Of a stretch of 64,000 nt of DNA, positions 10,219 through 22,694 are shown piece after piece. The translations under genes and the position numbers were made by a program. Source of the DNA: Teratosphaeria epicoccoides (taxonomy: Eukaryota > Ascomycota > Dothideomycetes > Mycosphaerellales > Teratosphaeriaceae); assembly GCA_021401465.1 (NCBI GenBank), contig JADDMT010000009.1:434001-498000 (forward strand), read 5' to 3'. Position 1 is the stretch's first letter, and each line of letters starts with the position of its first letter. The notes under the pieces were generated by a model that saw nothing but the letters and a program-made list of their open reading frames with translations, had not been told where the DNA came from and did not search any database.

Positions 10219-11168
10219 AGGTTGTGCTTAAGGCATACTTGGTGTTAGCAAGGTGCGGCCCCTGGCTGAGCAATGAGATTCGCACTATGCTTTGCTTGAC
10301 TGCAAGGCATTGAACCTGGCGCAGACAGCTTGGGTCATATAGCGATGGCCTGTGGATTGTCGTGCAAATCACGACCAATCACGAATCTACTCCAAGCAGT
10401 GTGGTAGGTTTCATACCTCTTCAGACACCAACCTCTCATTCAGCATTTGACTTTATGTCGAATTCGACCGAGCTGTGCGAAGTCGCATACCCGAGACTAC
10501 CGTGTGTTCCTACGCATGCACTGCCCCGTCCAAATCCTCTGCGTCCCGGTAGAGCAGTCATGCGTGTGCAATGTTCCATGCAGCCACTGGGCCCATAAGT
10601 CATAACAGGTCTTAACAGAATCTCTACCTTCACTAGCGACTCAGATCAAGGCACCAATCAACGGCGCACAGAATGGCGAGGCGCTCCTTTCACACGGTAA
10701 GAGGCATCGGCCGCACCTCATTTTTCAGAAACACTCCACATTCGTGCATTGCAAGAGTTCTTTGCTCGACACCATCAACGTCCGCCAAGAACCAACTTAT
10801 GTTAGCTGCGTCCTGTGCCCGCCCAATCGTTGCCGATCACAGCACGCTACTTTTGGCACTACCTCGGTCATCCGCGCACGAGTCGAGTCAGAGACATGCC
10901 CCGCTCATCCTCCTTCTGTCCATCACACATGGACCCGGACTGCCACCGCCTATACCATCCAGAGCGCTTATAGGATCTCGCTCCTGTACCCGGACCGCAA
11001 AATGCCGGATCTCTTTCCCTTGTAGATTCGGGCTGGTATGTTTCTACAGCTTTCTTTTGGTCTTTCGTAATCTCTTTCGCCTTGTGTTGGCGACGGGTAT
11101 AGGAGACGGGAAAAGAGGAAGTGAACTGAGTGAAGCGGGCCTGGGTTCAGGAACCAGAGCAAAGCAAA
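10219..11168. other. Intergenic; possible untranslated leader exon
   Basis: About 950 bp between uL13 and the acyl-CoA synthetase. A long open frame begins ATGGCGAGGCGC at 10673 and soon reaches a GTAAGA donor-like site, so a short leader exon is possible. The composition is Pro/Ser/His-rich and I do not support a protein here. The region near 11000-11160 is pyrimidine-rich and probably the synthetase promoter. Confidence 0.35.
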
Positions 11169-12950
11169 ATGTCGTCGGCAATCAACCGTCTTCGCAACCT
11201 CGCGTCGCACTTCGCGCCTGCATCGTCTTCGCCCACTGCGGCCGATGGGTCGACAGGTGGTGAGTTTGTACATCGTTACCACGTTCACCAACTGTCGCCG
11301 ACCTACTGGCTGCCGAGGGCGGCTGCCATCGAGCCAAATGCATTGGCAGTATACCATAAGACCGCAGACGGTGCAGTGGTGAAGAGAACATATGCAGAGA
11401 CTAGCGACAGAGCCGCGGGCTTTGCGTACTATGTGAGGAAGAAAGGCTTCAAGAGGGTTGGCATCCTTATGACCAATACACCGGCCTTTTTGGAGAGCAT
11501 ATTCGCGATCAGTGGAGCTGGAATCACGAACGTTGCCATCAATTACCGACTTAAGCAGGATGACATCGCGTACATATTTGACCATTCAGAGGCCGATGCG
11601 ATTATCGTAGACGCTGAGTACGTTCATTTGCTTGATCTCTATCGAAATAATCATCCAAACACGGTCATCTTGGTAGATCCTGATACGGACAGAGGTGAGG
11701 GTGATTATGAGGCTGCCATTGAGGAGGGATGGCAATGGGATCGTCAGCACGGCTCTCGTGGGTGGGAAGGCTTGGAAACACAAGTGCCTGATGAGGAGGG
11801 CCTGCTTGCGCTTGCATACACCAGTGGCACGACTGCCAGACCCAAGGGCGTCGAGTATACCCATAGATCAGCATATCTGGCAGCAGTTGCAAATGTGGTG
11901 GAAAGCAATCTCAATGTACCAATTCCCGGAGCTCATCGATGTCACTATCTGTGGACGCTACCAATGTTCCACGCAATGGGCTGGACCTTCCCATGGGCGG
12001 TGACTGCTGTCAGAGGAACACATTACACTCTGAGGAAGATTGACTACTCGGAGATCTGGAGGTTGCTCAAGACAGAGCAAATCAGTCACTACAATGCCGC
12101 GCCAACTGTCAATACCCTGCTCTGTGCTGATCCAAATGCAGAAAAATTGGAGCATCCGGTCAGGGTGACGGTGGCTGCCAGCCCGCCCACCGCGCACCTT
12201 TTCGAGACCATGACGAGCCTTAATCTCCATCCTGTGCACGTCTATGGGCTGACGGAAACGTATGGTCCAATCACCAAGGGCTACCATATGCCAGAATGGG
12301 AGCAATTGCCAGTGAAGGAGAGGTACGCCAAGATGGCACGGCAAGGTCATGGTCATATCACGTCTTTGGCAGCTCGCGTGATCAAGACGAAGCAGGACGA
12401 GTCTGGCAAGTGGGAGTCAACGAGTGAGTTGGTCGATGTCGCCAAAGACGGCAAAGAGATTGGCGAGATTGTCTTCCTTGGCAATCTTCTTGCGAAAGGC
12501 TACTTCAAGGATCCAGAGGCCACCAGAAAGTTGTACGCGGGTGGATGGCAGCATTCCGGAGACCTGGCTGTCTGGCATCCGGATGGCGCTATTCAGATTC
12601 TTGACCGAGCGAAGGACATCATCATCTCCGGTGGCGAAAACATCAGCTCGCTCGCTCTCGAATCGATGTTGGTCACGCATCCTGACATCTTGGAGGCTGC
12701 CTGTGTGGGTATCAAGGATGAGAAGTGGGGCGAGGCGCCGAAGGCATTTGTGACGCTGAAAGAGGCGAAGAAGGGTCAGGTTACCGGCAAGGATATCATC
12801 GATTGGGCGAAGAATAAGAGTGATATTTCGCGTTTCATGGTGCCGAAGGAAGTGGAGGTGTTGGATGAGTTGCCGAAGACGAGTACTGGGAAGCTGAGGA
12901 AGAATGTTCTGAGAGATTGGGCGAGAGGCGCGGATAGGAGCACGGCTTGA
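11169..12950 (+). CDS. Acyl-CoA synthetase (AMP-binding, ANL superfamily)
   Basis: Start at ATG 11169 (MSSAINRLRN); the 13 codons upstream begin with GTG and are not used. Length is 593 residues. The motifs of acyl-activating enzymes appear in order: the phosphate loop YTSGTTARPKG near residue 228 (the usual G before RPKG-type residues is A here), the aromatic YGLTETYGP near 359, the hinge region HSGDLAVWHPDGAIQILDR near 470, SGGENIS, and the C-terminal PKTSTGKLRKN with the catalytic Lys. It should convert a carboxylic acid, ATP and CoA to acyl-CoA via an acyl-adenylate. It most resembles medium-chain/butyrate-CoA ligase-like enzymes. The C-terminus (RSTA) is not a peroxisomal PTS1. The substrate is unknown. 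Confidence 0.9.
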   Translation: MSSAINRLRNLASHFAPASSSPTAADGSTGGEFVHRYHVHQLSPTYWLPRAAAIEPNALAVYHKTADGAVVKRTYAETSDRAAGFAYYVRKKGFKRVGILMTNTPAFLESIFAISGAGITNVAINYRLKQDDIAYIFDHSEADAIIVDAEYVHLLDLYRNNHPNTVILVDPDTDRGEGDYEAAIEEGWQWDRQHGSRGWEGLETQVPDEEGLLALAYTSGTTARPKGVEYTHRSAYLAAVANVVESNLNVPIPGAHRCHYLWTLPMFHAMGWTFPWAVTAVRGTHYTLRKIDYSEIWRLLKTEQISHYNAAPTVNTLLCADPNAEKLEHPVRVTVAASPPTAHLFETMTSLNLHPVHVYGLTETYGPITKGYHMPEWEQLPVKERYAKMARQGHGHITSLAARVIKTKQDESGKWESTSELVDVAKDGKEIGEIVFLGNLLAKGYFKDPEATRKLYAGGWQHSGDLAVWHPDGAIQILDRAKDIIISGGENISSLALESMLVTHPDILEAACVGIKDEKWGEAPKAFVTLKEAKKGQVTGKDIIDWAKNKSDISRFMVPKEVEVLDELPKTSTGKLRKNVLRDWARGADRSTA

Positions 12951-13919
12951 TGAGGTAATGCTTGGACAGTCGGGTTGTATTTGGCTGTATATTATTGAAG
13001 CTTTCACATGAACGTGCCGATCTCATGTCGGCTTCTTCCGGGCAGGCAGTACCTTGGACGGCGCCGATGAGTTTACAGCCTCCACTGCGGTCGACAGAAC
13101 AGTTGAAGCGTCCGAGTCCCACATGAACCGTATATATGTTTTAGGAAATGTCAAGCATAGCCAAGTTCGGTGACTCGGCTTCGAGCCCGAATTTGGAAGC
13201 GCTGCTGTTGCCTTAAGCCTGATATGAGGCCATCGCTGAAGGCGGAAAGAACACCTTGCTGAGTCTTACGGTGCCACATGGTCGATATTCATCGATGTTG
13301 GTAGATCCCGTGCACCAGGGGAAAATTGTGACATGCTGGACGGTTTTCGACATGCTGATTGGCGTTTCAAGGGATCAGGCTTTGCATATCATTTCGTTCA
13401 CGCAAACGGGTACTGACTGTGTCCATCGTGGCTTCCATCGCATCCGTGCTCATCCAGGCCGAGTCGGTCGCGCCTTCCGCGCATACCCTCCTGGAAATAC
13501 ATGTAAACACATGTGATTGCGCGAAGTACAGGTGTTATTGCATGTTGTTGGTGAAGCCAGTCGACAAGTTGAATTTCGTCAAGAACAACTGTGGTTGCTG
13601 AAAGGCTATCCCTGCCTTCCCGACGCGGGAAGCTTTAGCGCAGTGCACGGACGTCCGCCGGGCTGCGGACGCGATGAGATAAAAGAAGCGCTGCTTTCGC
13701 ACCGCTGCCTTCGCCGAACCTCAGAGCCCGCGTACCTTTGCAGAGTGAGCGCTGATTGGCTGCGCCACTCCCCTTCACCACGACACGCCTTTTTAACATG
13801 TCCCACATCAACCAAACATGAACAACTGTTGATAACCAGTCGATCTCATGGGGGACACGTGTCGACTGCGCCTCCCACCCATTTAGGGCTTCGATTGCGA
13901 CAACCCAAAGTGCGCTGCA
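12951..13919. other. Intergenic, MOT1 upstream region
   Basis: About 970 bp without a supported gene. It contains a small palindrome-like pair (acatgt ... acatgt near 13500). The right part must contain the MOT1 promoter. Confidence 0.35.
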
Positions 13920-16900
13920 ATGGCAGCATCCAGGTATGTTGATTGAATCTGCATTTTTTAGAATCTGGCTGACATCACGTGCGCGACCTAGACTAGACCG
14001 TCTGGTCACTTTACTCGAGACCGGAAGCAGCACACTTATTCGAAACACTGCTGCACAACAACTAGCTGATGTGCAGAAGAACCATCCCGACGAGCTGTTC
14101 AACCTGCTCACTCGGACTGTGCCTTACTTGAGGTCGCCATCATGGGAAACCAGAACAGCCGCTGGCAGGGCCATCGGCGGGATCGTCGAGCATGCCGACA
14201 AATACGACCCGAACGCAATTCTGGATGACGTGAAGGACGAGTCCAATGGCCACGATGTCAAGCAGGAAAATGGCATGACAACCATGACATCTCCCGATCA
14301 GCTCCAGCTTGCTACTTTGGACGTCGAGGCCATCCTGACCAACGGCAAAGAACTGCTAGGCAGCGCCGGCAAGCAGTACGACTTCAGGCTGGCCGGCCTC
14401 AGTGCGGCTGAGAGATTGGCGCATCAGAAGAAGACTCTCAGCCAGCGCCTCGGTCTTGGCGGCGAGTACATTGAAGAGGACCTGGTAACCGAAACAGACA
14501 TAGCGATTAGGGCCTCGTCGCTATCTCAACCACCATTGCCACGGCTTGAGACCAACACATCCAAGATGAACGACAACGAGCCTGTGACCAACTCTCCTGA
14601 CGAGATGCCGCCGCAGACGCCAGGAGCTGGCGAAATGAGCAAGCGCCAGTTGAATATGCTCAAGCGCCGTCGCAAGGAAGAATTGAAGCGTGACAATAAG
14701 AAGTTTAAATATGACTTTGCGGTGCGGAGAGGTAGCACCAGCGTCACCTCAACCCCGGTCGATCCCGAGATCAAGCAAGAGATCAAGGAGGAGAGCGAGA
14801 ATGGGCACGCCGACTACTTCTCACTAGACCGCAAGGGCGCTGACGACGACAGCAAAGTCGTCTCTGAGTTCAAGGGCCTGCCACAACAAGAGAAATCGAC
14901 ACTTGTCACCGATGCTGAAGAGGAGGGCAACGAGTGGCCATTTGAGAGACTTTGCGAGTTCCTGACTGTCGATCTCTTCGATTCGCAATGGGAGATTCGA
15001 CATGGTGCAGCCATGGGCCTTCGCGAGATCCTCAAATTCCACGGCGCTGGCGCAGGTCGTCGAGCCGGCAAGACACGGGCTGAAAATGATTCGTTGAATC
15101 GCGCGTGGCTTGACGATCTGGCATGTCGCATCTGCTGCGTTTTCATGCTGGACCGCTTCGCCGACTACGTCTCTGACACCGCCGTCGCACCTATTCGGGA
15201 GACAGCAGGTCAAGTGCTTGGCTCAGTACTGCAGTTCCTGCCAGCCTCGACGGTCCATGAGATCAACCGGATTTTGTATCGTCTCGTCATGCAAAAAGAT
15301 CTCAAGGTCTCCAGGCGAATCTGGCACGCTTGCCATGGTGGCATGATTGGCATGCGCTACCTCGTTGCAGTACGGACTGACCTGCTCTTCCAGGATCAGT
15401 CGCTGATGGACGGGGTGCTCGAGTGTGTAATCAAAGGGTTGGGAGATGCCGATGACGATGTTCGCTCTGTCAGTGCTGCCACCCTGCTTCCAGTCGCCCA
15501 AGAATTCGTCAACTTCCGACCCAACGAGCTTGGCCATCTGATGAGTGTCGTGTGGGAATGCTTGTCCAGTCTGAGTGACGACCTATCTGCAAGCACTGGC
15601 TCTGTCATGGATCTGCTTGCCAAGCTCTGCAGCTTCCCAGAAGTACTCGATGCCATGAAGCGCAATGCGGCAAGCGATCCGGAACAATCGTTCGACGAGT
15701 TGGTGCCACGACTGTATCCTTTCTTGCGCCATACCCTCACAACCGTGCGAGCGGCTGTGCTCAGAGCTCTGCTCACGTTCCTGGATATACCTGGCGATGA
15801 CACCAAAGGCTGGGTCAATGGGAAAGCGTTACGCCTGGTCTTTCAGAACTTGCTCGTTGAACGGACTGAAGGAGTCCTCAAGCTTTCGTTGGACGTCTGG
15901 AACGCGCTTGCAGAAGCTCTGGTCGCGAAAGGCCCACATGCTTTCCAATCCGAGTTTGAGCCGCATGCCCATCCACTGATCACATTGACGACGCATCCTA
16001 TAGGTATCAGCCGTCATCCGATTCCGATGGACGCTACACTGTTCGTCAAGCCGTCCGGTGTGAGCTACGCACCATTGGCCACCGCACATCGTGCGTCGCC
16101 CGTCAACGGCTCCGAACCTTCGAAGAAGCGCCGCAGGTCCGAGAAGAAAGTCGAGCCAGCAGTGCCTGCCACCAATGTCGCGCACAATATCGATGCACCC
16201 ATCATGCAGGGCGACGTCGATCTCGTCGGTTCAGAGACCATGATGAAAACACGCATGTTTGCCACGCGCGCTCTTGGCAAAGCCGTCTCGCTATGGCCGG
16301 CTGAGCAACGTCTGACTTTCTTTGGACCCAAGCTCTTGCCTGCCCTGAGATCGCCGTACAGCTCGACCCAGGTATTTGGCGGGATGGCATTCGAGGCTTA
16401 CGCTTTGACATCACCGCATGCAGATGAGCTACGTGTTGCAGCCTGCGCTGAGTTGCGCTCGTTGGTGGAAGGCCAGCCACCAGCGTTTTACAGCGACCTT
16501 ACGAACTATCTCCGAATCGCGCGAGCACAGTGTCAGCAGCTCTTGAATGCATTCCAGGACCAAGCCCATGTGTCTGGCACGAAGCTGCCGGTGATGGCGG
16601 TAGTGTGCCAAGGCGAGCCGGAGGCTGGTGACAACGCTTTCTCCATCGCAGACGCAGAGAAGATTGTGACGCATCACTACGAGAGGCTCCGAAAAGGTCT
16701 GTCTGCTGTCCAGCGGATGGCTTCTGCAGAGCCGTTAAATACTGCCAAGCTGGACACTGAAGCGTCTATAGCGGAAGCTGTGCACGCAAAGGAAATAGCT
16801 GATTTACGTATCCGATCAACCGCTGCTGCCGCCCTCGTTGCCTTCCAGGATCTCCCGAAGAAGCCTCAGATGACCATCAAAGGTCTCATGGACAGCGTCA

Positions 16901-19662
16901 AAGAGGAGGAGAACTTGGACCTACAACACCGCTCGGCCTCTGCCGTAGCTGGTCTTGTGTCTCAGCTCGTGGTCACAGAGCGCCACAAAGTTGTGGAGAA
17001 GGTCGTGGGCAACCTCGTCAAGTTCTGCTGCATGGAAACTGGCGAGACACCAGAATTCCACCCCAACGCCAGCAAAGAGGGCGGCATTTTGTCCTTGCAA
17101 AAGGACGAAGACATACAGGATCGTCCGGATGCGGCAAAACACGAGCGTGAGGTCAAGGCGGCGCGCACCACTAGGCGAGGTGCAAAGGACGCGCTTGAGC
17201 AGCTGTGCACCACGTTTGGTGCTGACATCTTCAACAAAGTGCCCAAGCTTAGGGCTGTCATGGAAGAGCCAATTCGCCAGTGCTTCACAGGCGAGCTCCC
17301 TATGGACATTACCAGTCCTGACAATACCTTTGGTCAAGAGGTTGTGGATGCAATGTCGACTCTGCGAGCCTTGGTCGCGACAATGAACTCCTCACTTCAC
17401 GACTGGGTCCTTGACCTCCTCCCTTCGGTCGCTCGTGCGCTACAAAGCAGGCTCGCCGTCCTCAGATACACGGCCGCGAAATGCTTTGCAAGTGTCTGCA
17501 GCGTAATCACGGTCCAGGGGTTCTCAATGCTGGTGCAGCAAGTCTTGCCGTCCATCAACAATGCCCACGAGGTGCTGCAGCGCCAAGGCGCAATTGAGTG
17601 CATCTATCATCTCATCCAGGTCATGGGCGACGGCATTTTGCCCTATGTCATCTTCCTGCTTGTGCCAGTCTTGGGCCGCATGAGCGACTCTGACAGCGGC
17701 GTGCGTCTTATCGCGACCACTGCATTCGCAACTCTTGTCAAGCTGGTGCCTCTAGAGGCTGGTATTCCGGACCCGCCCGGCTTGCCGCAATCATTGCTGG
17801 AAGGCCGTGACAGGGAGCGCAAGTTCATCGCTCAGATGCTGGACCCGAAGAAGGTGGAGCCATTCACAATACCTGTCGCGATCAAAGCAGAGCTCCGATC
17901 GTACCAGCAAGACGGTGTCAATTGGCTGGCTTTCCTCAATCGATACCATCTCCATGGAGTGCTTTGCGACGACATGGGTCTGGGCAAGACTCTACAGACT
18001 CTCTGCATTGTTGCCAGCGACCATCACATGCGTGCTGAAGAGTTTGCGAAGACGCAAGCGCCAGATGTCCGACGTCTGCCTTCCATCATCGTTTGTCCAC
18101 CAACCTTGACTGGTCACTGGAAGCAGGAGATCTGCACATACGCGCCATTTTTGACTGCGGTCACCTACGCCGGTCCACCTGGAGAGCGTGGGAAGGTCCG
18201 GAATCAACTTGCCACTGCAGACGTTGTCATCACATCCTACGACATAGCCAGAAACGACGTGGAGATCCTTGCACCGATCAACTGGAATTACTTAGTGTTG
18301 GACGAAGGACATCTTATCAAGAATCCAAAGGCCAAAGTCACGATCGCTGTCAAGCGCCTGGCCAGCAATCATCGTCTCATCTTGTCGGGCACACCAATTC
18401 AGAACAATGTGCTGGAACTCTGGTCGCTGTTCGACTTTCTCATGCCTGGATTCCTGGGCACCGAGAAGATGTTCCAGGACCGCTTCGCCAAGCCAATTGC
18501 GGCGAGCAGATTGGCTAGATCGTCGTCGAAAGACGCAGAAGCTGGAGCTCTCGCCGTTGAGTCTCTACACAAGCAAGTGCTGCCGTTCTTGCTTCGTCGT
18601 TTGAAGGAAGAGGTACTCGATGATCTGCCGCCCAAGATCTTACAGAATTACTATTGCGACCTGAGCGACTTGCAGAGGAAACTCTTCGAGGACTTCACAC
18701 GCAAGGAAGGCAAGTCGCTCCAAGAGATGGCTGGCAGCGGAGACAAGGAAGCCAAGACACATATCTTCCAGGCACTGCAGTACATGCGCAAGCTGTGCAA
18801 CTCGCCGGCGCTTGTCATGAAAGAAGGCCATAAACAATATGCTGCGACGCAGGCCGTGCTAGCCAAGGACGGATCGAGTTTAAGGGATATCAAGCATGCA
18901 CCGAAGTTGTCTGCTCTTCGCGATTTGCTTGTCGACTGTGGGATTGGCGTTGAGCCCACTGATCAAGGTGTCATACCGACCGCCGATCAGGCCGTGTCGC
19001 AGCACCGTGCTCTTATCTTCTGCCAGATGAAGGAGATGCTCGACATGGTCGAAACAACCGTGCTCAAGAAGATGCTACCGTCAGCCACATTTTCCCGTCT
19101 CGATGGCTCAGTTGAAGCGTCCAAGCGTCAAGACATTGTCAATCGATTCAACTCGGATCCTTCGATCGATTGTCTGCTGTTGACTACCAGCGTCGGAGGT
19201 CTGGGTCTCAACTTGACAGGAGCTGACACGGTCATCTTTGTTGAGCACGACTGGAACCCGCAGAAAGACTTGCAAGCTATGGATCGGGCTCACCGCATCG
19301 GGCAGAAGAAGGTTGTTAATGTTTACCGTCTGATCACCCGAGGCACGCTCGAAGAGAAAATCTTGAATTTGCAACGTTTCAAGCTTGACGTGGCGTCTAC
19401 TGTCGTCAATCAGCAGAACGCCGGCTTGGGCACCATGGAGACCGACCAGATTCTGGATCTGTTCAATCTTGGTGAGACAGATCCGAATATGGACAAGCCT
19501 GAAGGCAACGGCATTGACGAATCTAATGCTGTCGATGCTGAGGGCAATGTGAAGGAGAAGGGAAAGAAGGGGATACTTGATGAGCTTAGTGAGCTTTGGG
19601 ATGACAAGCAGTACGAAGAGGAGTTCAATTTAGATGGGTTTTTGAAGACCATGAAAGCATAG
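13920..19662 (+). CDS. MOT1/BTAF1 TBP-removing Swi2/Snf2 ATPase
   Basis: Two exons: a 14-nt coding exon 13920-13933 (ATG GCA GCA TCC AG), then 13992-19662 after a 58-bp intron (GTATGT to CCTAG), giving 1894 residues. The join produces MAASRLDRLVTLLETGS, the conserved Mot1 N-terminus. The frame without this splice starts inside the intron. The N-terminal ~1250 residues are HEAT-repeat-like helices. The Swi2/Snf2 motor follows: DDMGLGKTLQT (Walker A, near 1330), DEGH (near 1441), SGTPIQNN (near 1470), and helicase-C motifs TTSVGGLGLNL and DRAHRIGQ. Mot1 uses ATP to strip TBP from DNA and redistributes it among promoters in the nucleus. Length and motifs are complete. Confidence 0.96.
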
Positions 19663-19841
19663 CAGGATGGAGCATTACCAGGCGTTTTGGGCGCGCATAT
19701 TCAAGTGTGTAGTTTTAGCGACGGCGTATGCATTGCGAGAGAGGGAGCGGCTCATACAAGGCATTTGTACATGTAGAAGGCTGCAGCGGGCGTGCTCCAA
19801 GTGCTGGAGTACATCGTATTCGACAGTTACACCCTGAAGTT

Positions 19842-20759
19842 CTAGACGTCTCTGCTCAGCTTTCTTGCTCTCACCACCCACAATGGATCTCTTCGGTCCA
19901 TTGCCATCATCCTCATCAAATCTTGCAGTCCGCCTTGAGCGCCTGGTGTCTCCTGCTGTCCTCCTGCGACCTTGCCATCACTCAACTCGACGATTTCAAT
20001 GTCTTGCCATCCTGCGAAATGCAGGAAGTCGCCGACCATCAACAATCGTTCTTCCTCTTCAACCCGTAACCATCTGCTAATGGCCTTCGTGGGGAAGCAT
20101 CGATTGCTGATGGTCAGATGAACTGTGCCGCCTGGCTTGGTGACGGCCAAGAGGCTTTTGAGTACCTCGACGGGCTTGGTGAGATAATCAGTGCTGACAA
20201 CATTAGTTGAGGCATCAAGCCTCTCTGCATCCCTCGAGCCAACGACTTTTGCGTTCTGAAGAGCCGTAGCTAGGTCAGGATCTTCATTCAGATCCTTGAG
20301 GATACGTCCATTGTTCAGGACGTCGTTGGCTTCCAGCTCTGGCTCGCTCATGCCCAGTCCGGTTACTTTCAGCTCGCCACTCGCCGCTGCTTGTTCCACG
20401 GAAGGCGGGTAGTGGGACACCCAGCTTGAGCAGAAGTCGAGCATTCTGCCTTTCGTTGGCAGTGTCGTGTCGTAGTACTCGCGCAGCGTTGCGATTGCTG
20501 CGTCGTCGATGTGTGTGACGAAACGGGGCTGGCGGTAAAAGCGGGCGTCGTTTGAATTGTCTTGTCGCGTGAAGTCTGAAAGGTTGTACGGCCATGATGT
20601 GTGTCGGGATTTGTACTGTGTTACGGACCAGTTGCTATTTGCTGTCGTGCTCATGTCTGACCGTGATGTTGTTGGGAGCGTTGCTGCCAGGACGATGCCG
20701 CTGGTGGAGAGCCCAAGCAGTGGCAAGGGCCGAAGCAGAGGTCGTATGGTCGTCAGCAT
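19842..20759 (-). CDS. SAM-dependent methyltransferase-like protein
   Basis: Start chosen at ATG 20759 (MLTTIRPLLRPLPLLG), giving 305 residues; the frame is open further upstream but only from a GTG. The N-terminus is hydrophobic/basic and could be a mitochondrial or membrane targeting segment. The body fits a class I methyltransferase: a post-strand-1 segment RMLDFCSSWVSHYP near residue 105, an acidic/Asn segment GLGMSEPELEANDVL, and GGTVHLTISNRC as a later strand. The usual GxGxG loop is replaced by FCSSW, as I recall from a plant/fungal group annotated as methyltransferase-like without known substrate. It is convergent with MOT1. Confidence 0.75.
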   Translation of the reverse strand: MLTTIRPLLRPLPLLGLSTSGIVLAATLPTTSRSDMSTTANSNWSVTQYKSRHTSWPYNLSDFTRQDNSNDARFYRQPRFVTHIDDAAIATLREYYDTTLPTKGRMLDFCSSWVSHYPPSVEQAAASGELKVTGLGMSEPELEANDVLNNGRILKDLNEDPDLATALQNAKVVGSRDAERLDASTNVVSTDYLTKPVEVLKSLLAVTKPGGTVHLTISNRCFPTKAISRWLRVEEEERLLMVGDFLHFAGWQDIEIVELSDGKVAGGQQETPGAQGGLQDLMRMMAMDRRDPLWVVRARKLSRDV

Positions 20760-22694
20760 CGGTTTCAATGTGGCAGCGGGCGAATACGATTTTGACGCAG
20801 GCAGTTCCGCAGGAGTATTGTTTCTGGTGCGATTTGCGTCCCTGCCAGAAAGAGCAGAAGTGCACACCAGAGAGATGCGAGAAGTGAACCTGATGACGTA
20901 GACGAGGATTGTTGAATAGATAGGTACATGTACATCAACGCAGCACCCGCAACTTCACGAGATCGAACAATGCACTGAAAGGAACTGTCTGATCAGCCCT
21001 GTAGTCTGGCAATCAAGTGTCGGGTGTACCGATCTCTCCGCGATATGGCTGATTCAAGTCCATGGCGTTATGGAATGGGATTTGATGGGCACGGGAGCCA
21101 TGAATATCTTTTTAATTGTCGTGGAGGCCGCAACATGGACCACACAACAATGATCTACCGATTCTCATCGTGATCTGTCGATGCGGATAAATTCTTCCTC
21201 AACCAGGATGTCACATCCATCCACTTCGACGATGAGGTCCTCCTTACCCTCACACGTTCGGTCAGTCAAAGAACACTCCCGTCACATCATGCCCCTAGCC
21301 CGAGGACAAGGTACAGGACCGGCAGAGCCACTGCATTGAGGTCTTTGCAAGCAAGACACAAGTTACGACGAAGGTCGTTTGGTGAAGTGATCGAGGTCAG
21401 ACGCCCGCGCGCGCCGTTGCTTACGAATCCTGACACATCTCCTCGACATCCATCGCACGCATTCCCATCGACAAGCCGAGAAAGCTCATCATCTTCGCCG
21501 ATCGTCGTTGGCTTTCACCCTCTTGGGAGGGAGTGAGGATTCTACAACCGGTGTTTAGTGGTTGGGCATATTGTGGGAAGCTAAAGCCCTGAGAACTTGA
21601 TGGGCACGCTTAGCGGCTACTGGTTTAATCTCGTACATCGAGACAGAGGCCACGTGGGAAAGCTCCCCTCGGGAGAGAGCATGTCCGCAACCTTCGGGTA
21701 GTCGGAGCGGTGGTCAAAAAGCTGGTGGTGGTTCATTTGTCGCTGGCGTAGCTGTGATGAGAGAATGATCTCGTGCGGAACTTTGGACGACTCTAGTATG
21801 CTGAAGCGATGGAGGCATTCGCATCCTTGGAAATCGTGATGAGGAGCTTGGCGAAAACAGGCGCATACATACTTCGGCTTCCATGTCACGCAACATTCTT
21901 GGAATTGAAGATTCTGCTGACCTTTATTTCGAGGTACTTGAGGCTGACTTCCATAGTGTGGTACAGCATCGGTGTCGCCACAGCGTTGATGGCCTTGTTG
22001 ACCACGCATTTGCTGTACAGATCGCTGCGGCAATTAACATGACAAGCACGAATCAGCGCTCGCCCAAGTGCTCTCCGACACCGAATTTGGCCAATGCTGC
22101 CACCACGATGAAGTGGTGAGAACTAGTGAACGCCGACTTGGGTACATGTACTCGCCTCCTGGACGATGATGGTCCGCAGCTCCACAGGAAATCTAAGCAA
22201 GCCCATGAAGAGCAACGGGTACGCACTATCCCTGTATCTGAAAAAGTTGCCGTTCTATCAGCACATGCAGTCAGATCAACTCAAAAGCGTGGATTTTGAT
22301 TGCGTGGCTGATCAGAACCGAGCACATTCAAACCTGGCGGATGCATGTGAGCGGACCAGTTACTAAAATTGTGTGCTTGAGGAAATCAGGTTGAGATATG
22401 TTGCTCCAAAGCCCTGTGTCGCAAACTTTCCTGCAACGTGAGCGCGACATTCAGCGCACGTGATTGTACATCCGAGAAAAAAATGCGCGGCACATCGGCG
22501 ATATGATTGAGATCGGACCGAGCCTAGCGCCTTGGCCACGGGCATCCTCGATTTGAGGTCACTGAAATCTTCTGCCCAGAGTATACATTGCGTATCTTAG
22601 CGATCACCACACATTCCCTCAATCGCCCACTATCACCACTTGGTTCTTTGAGGAAAATCCGACACACTTCGAAAGCCATTACCCAGCGTTCAAG
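20760..22694. other. Long intergenic region with F-box-like debris
   Basis: This separates the divergent methyltransferase and eS12 genes. Apart from the decayed F-box-like frame at about 21540-22060 (listed separately), I see nothing coding. The stretch just before 22695 is the eS12 promoter and leader. Confidence 0.4.
21540..22060 (-). pseudogene. Decayed F-box-like protein fragment
   Basis: On the minus strand, from about 22035 leftwards, one frame reads VVNKAINAVATPMLYHTM. This resembles the segment after the F-box in many fungal F-box-like proteins (C-x-VNKxxNAVATPxLYHxx). The same frame continues through VFAKLLITISKDANASI but is broken by TGA near 21886 and by later stops. No start codon or intact F-box is visible. 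I infer a relic; introns could explain part of the breakage. A family member is likely, an active gene unlikely. Confidence 0.35.

Noticed and set aside
10673..11263. 196-residue plus-strand frame before the acyl-CoA synthetase
   Set aside because: Low-complexity composition, overlaps the synthetase start in another frame, and no homology-like motif.
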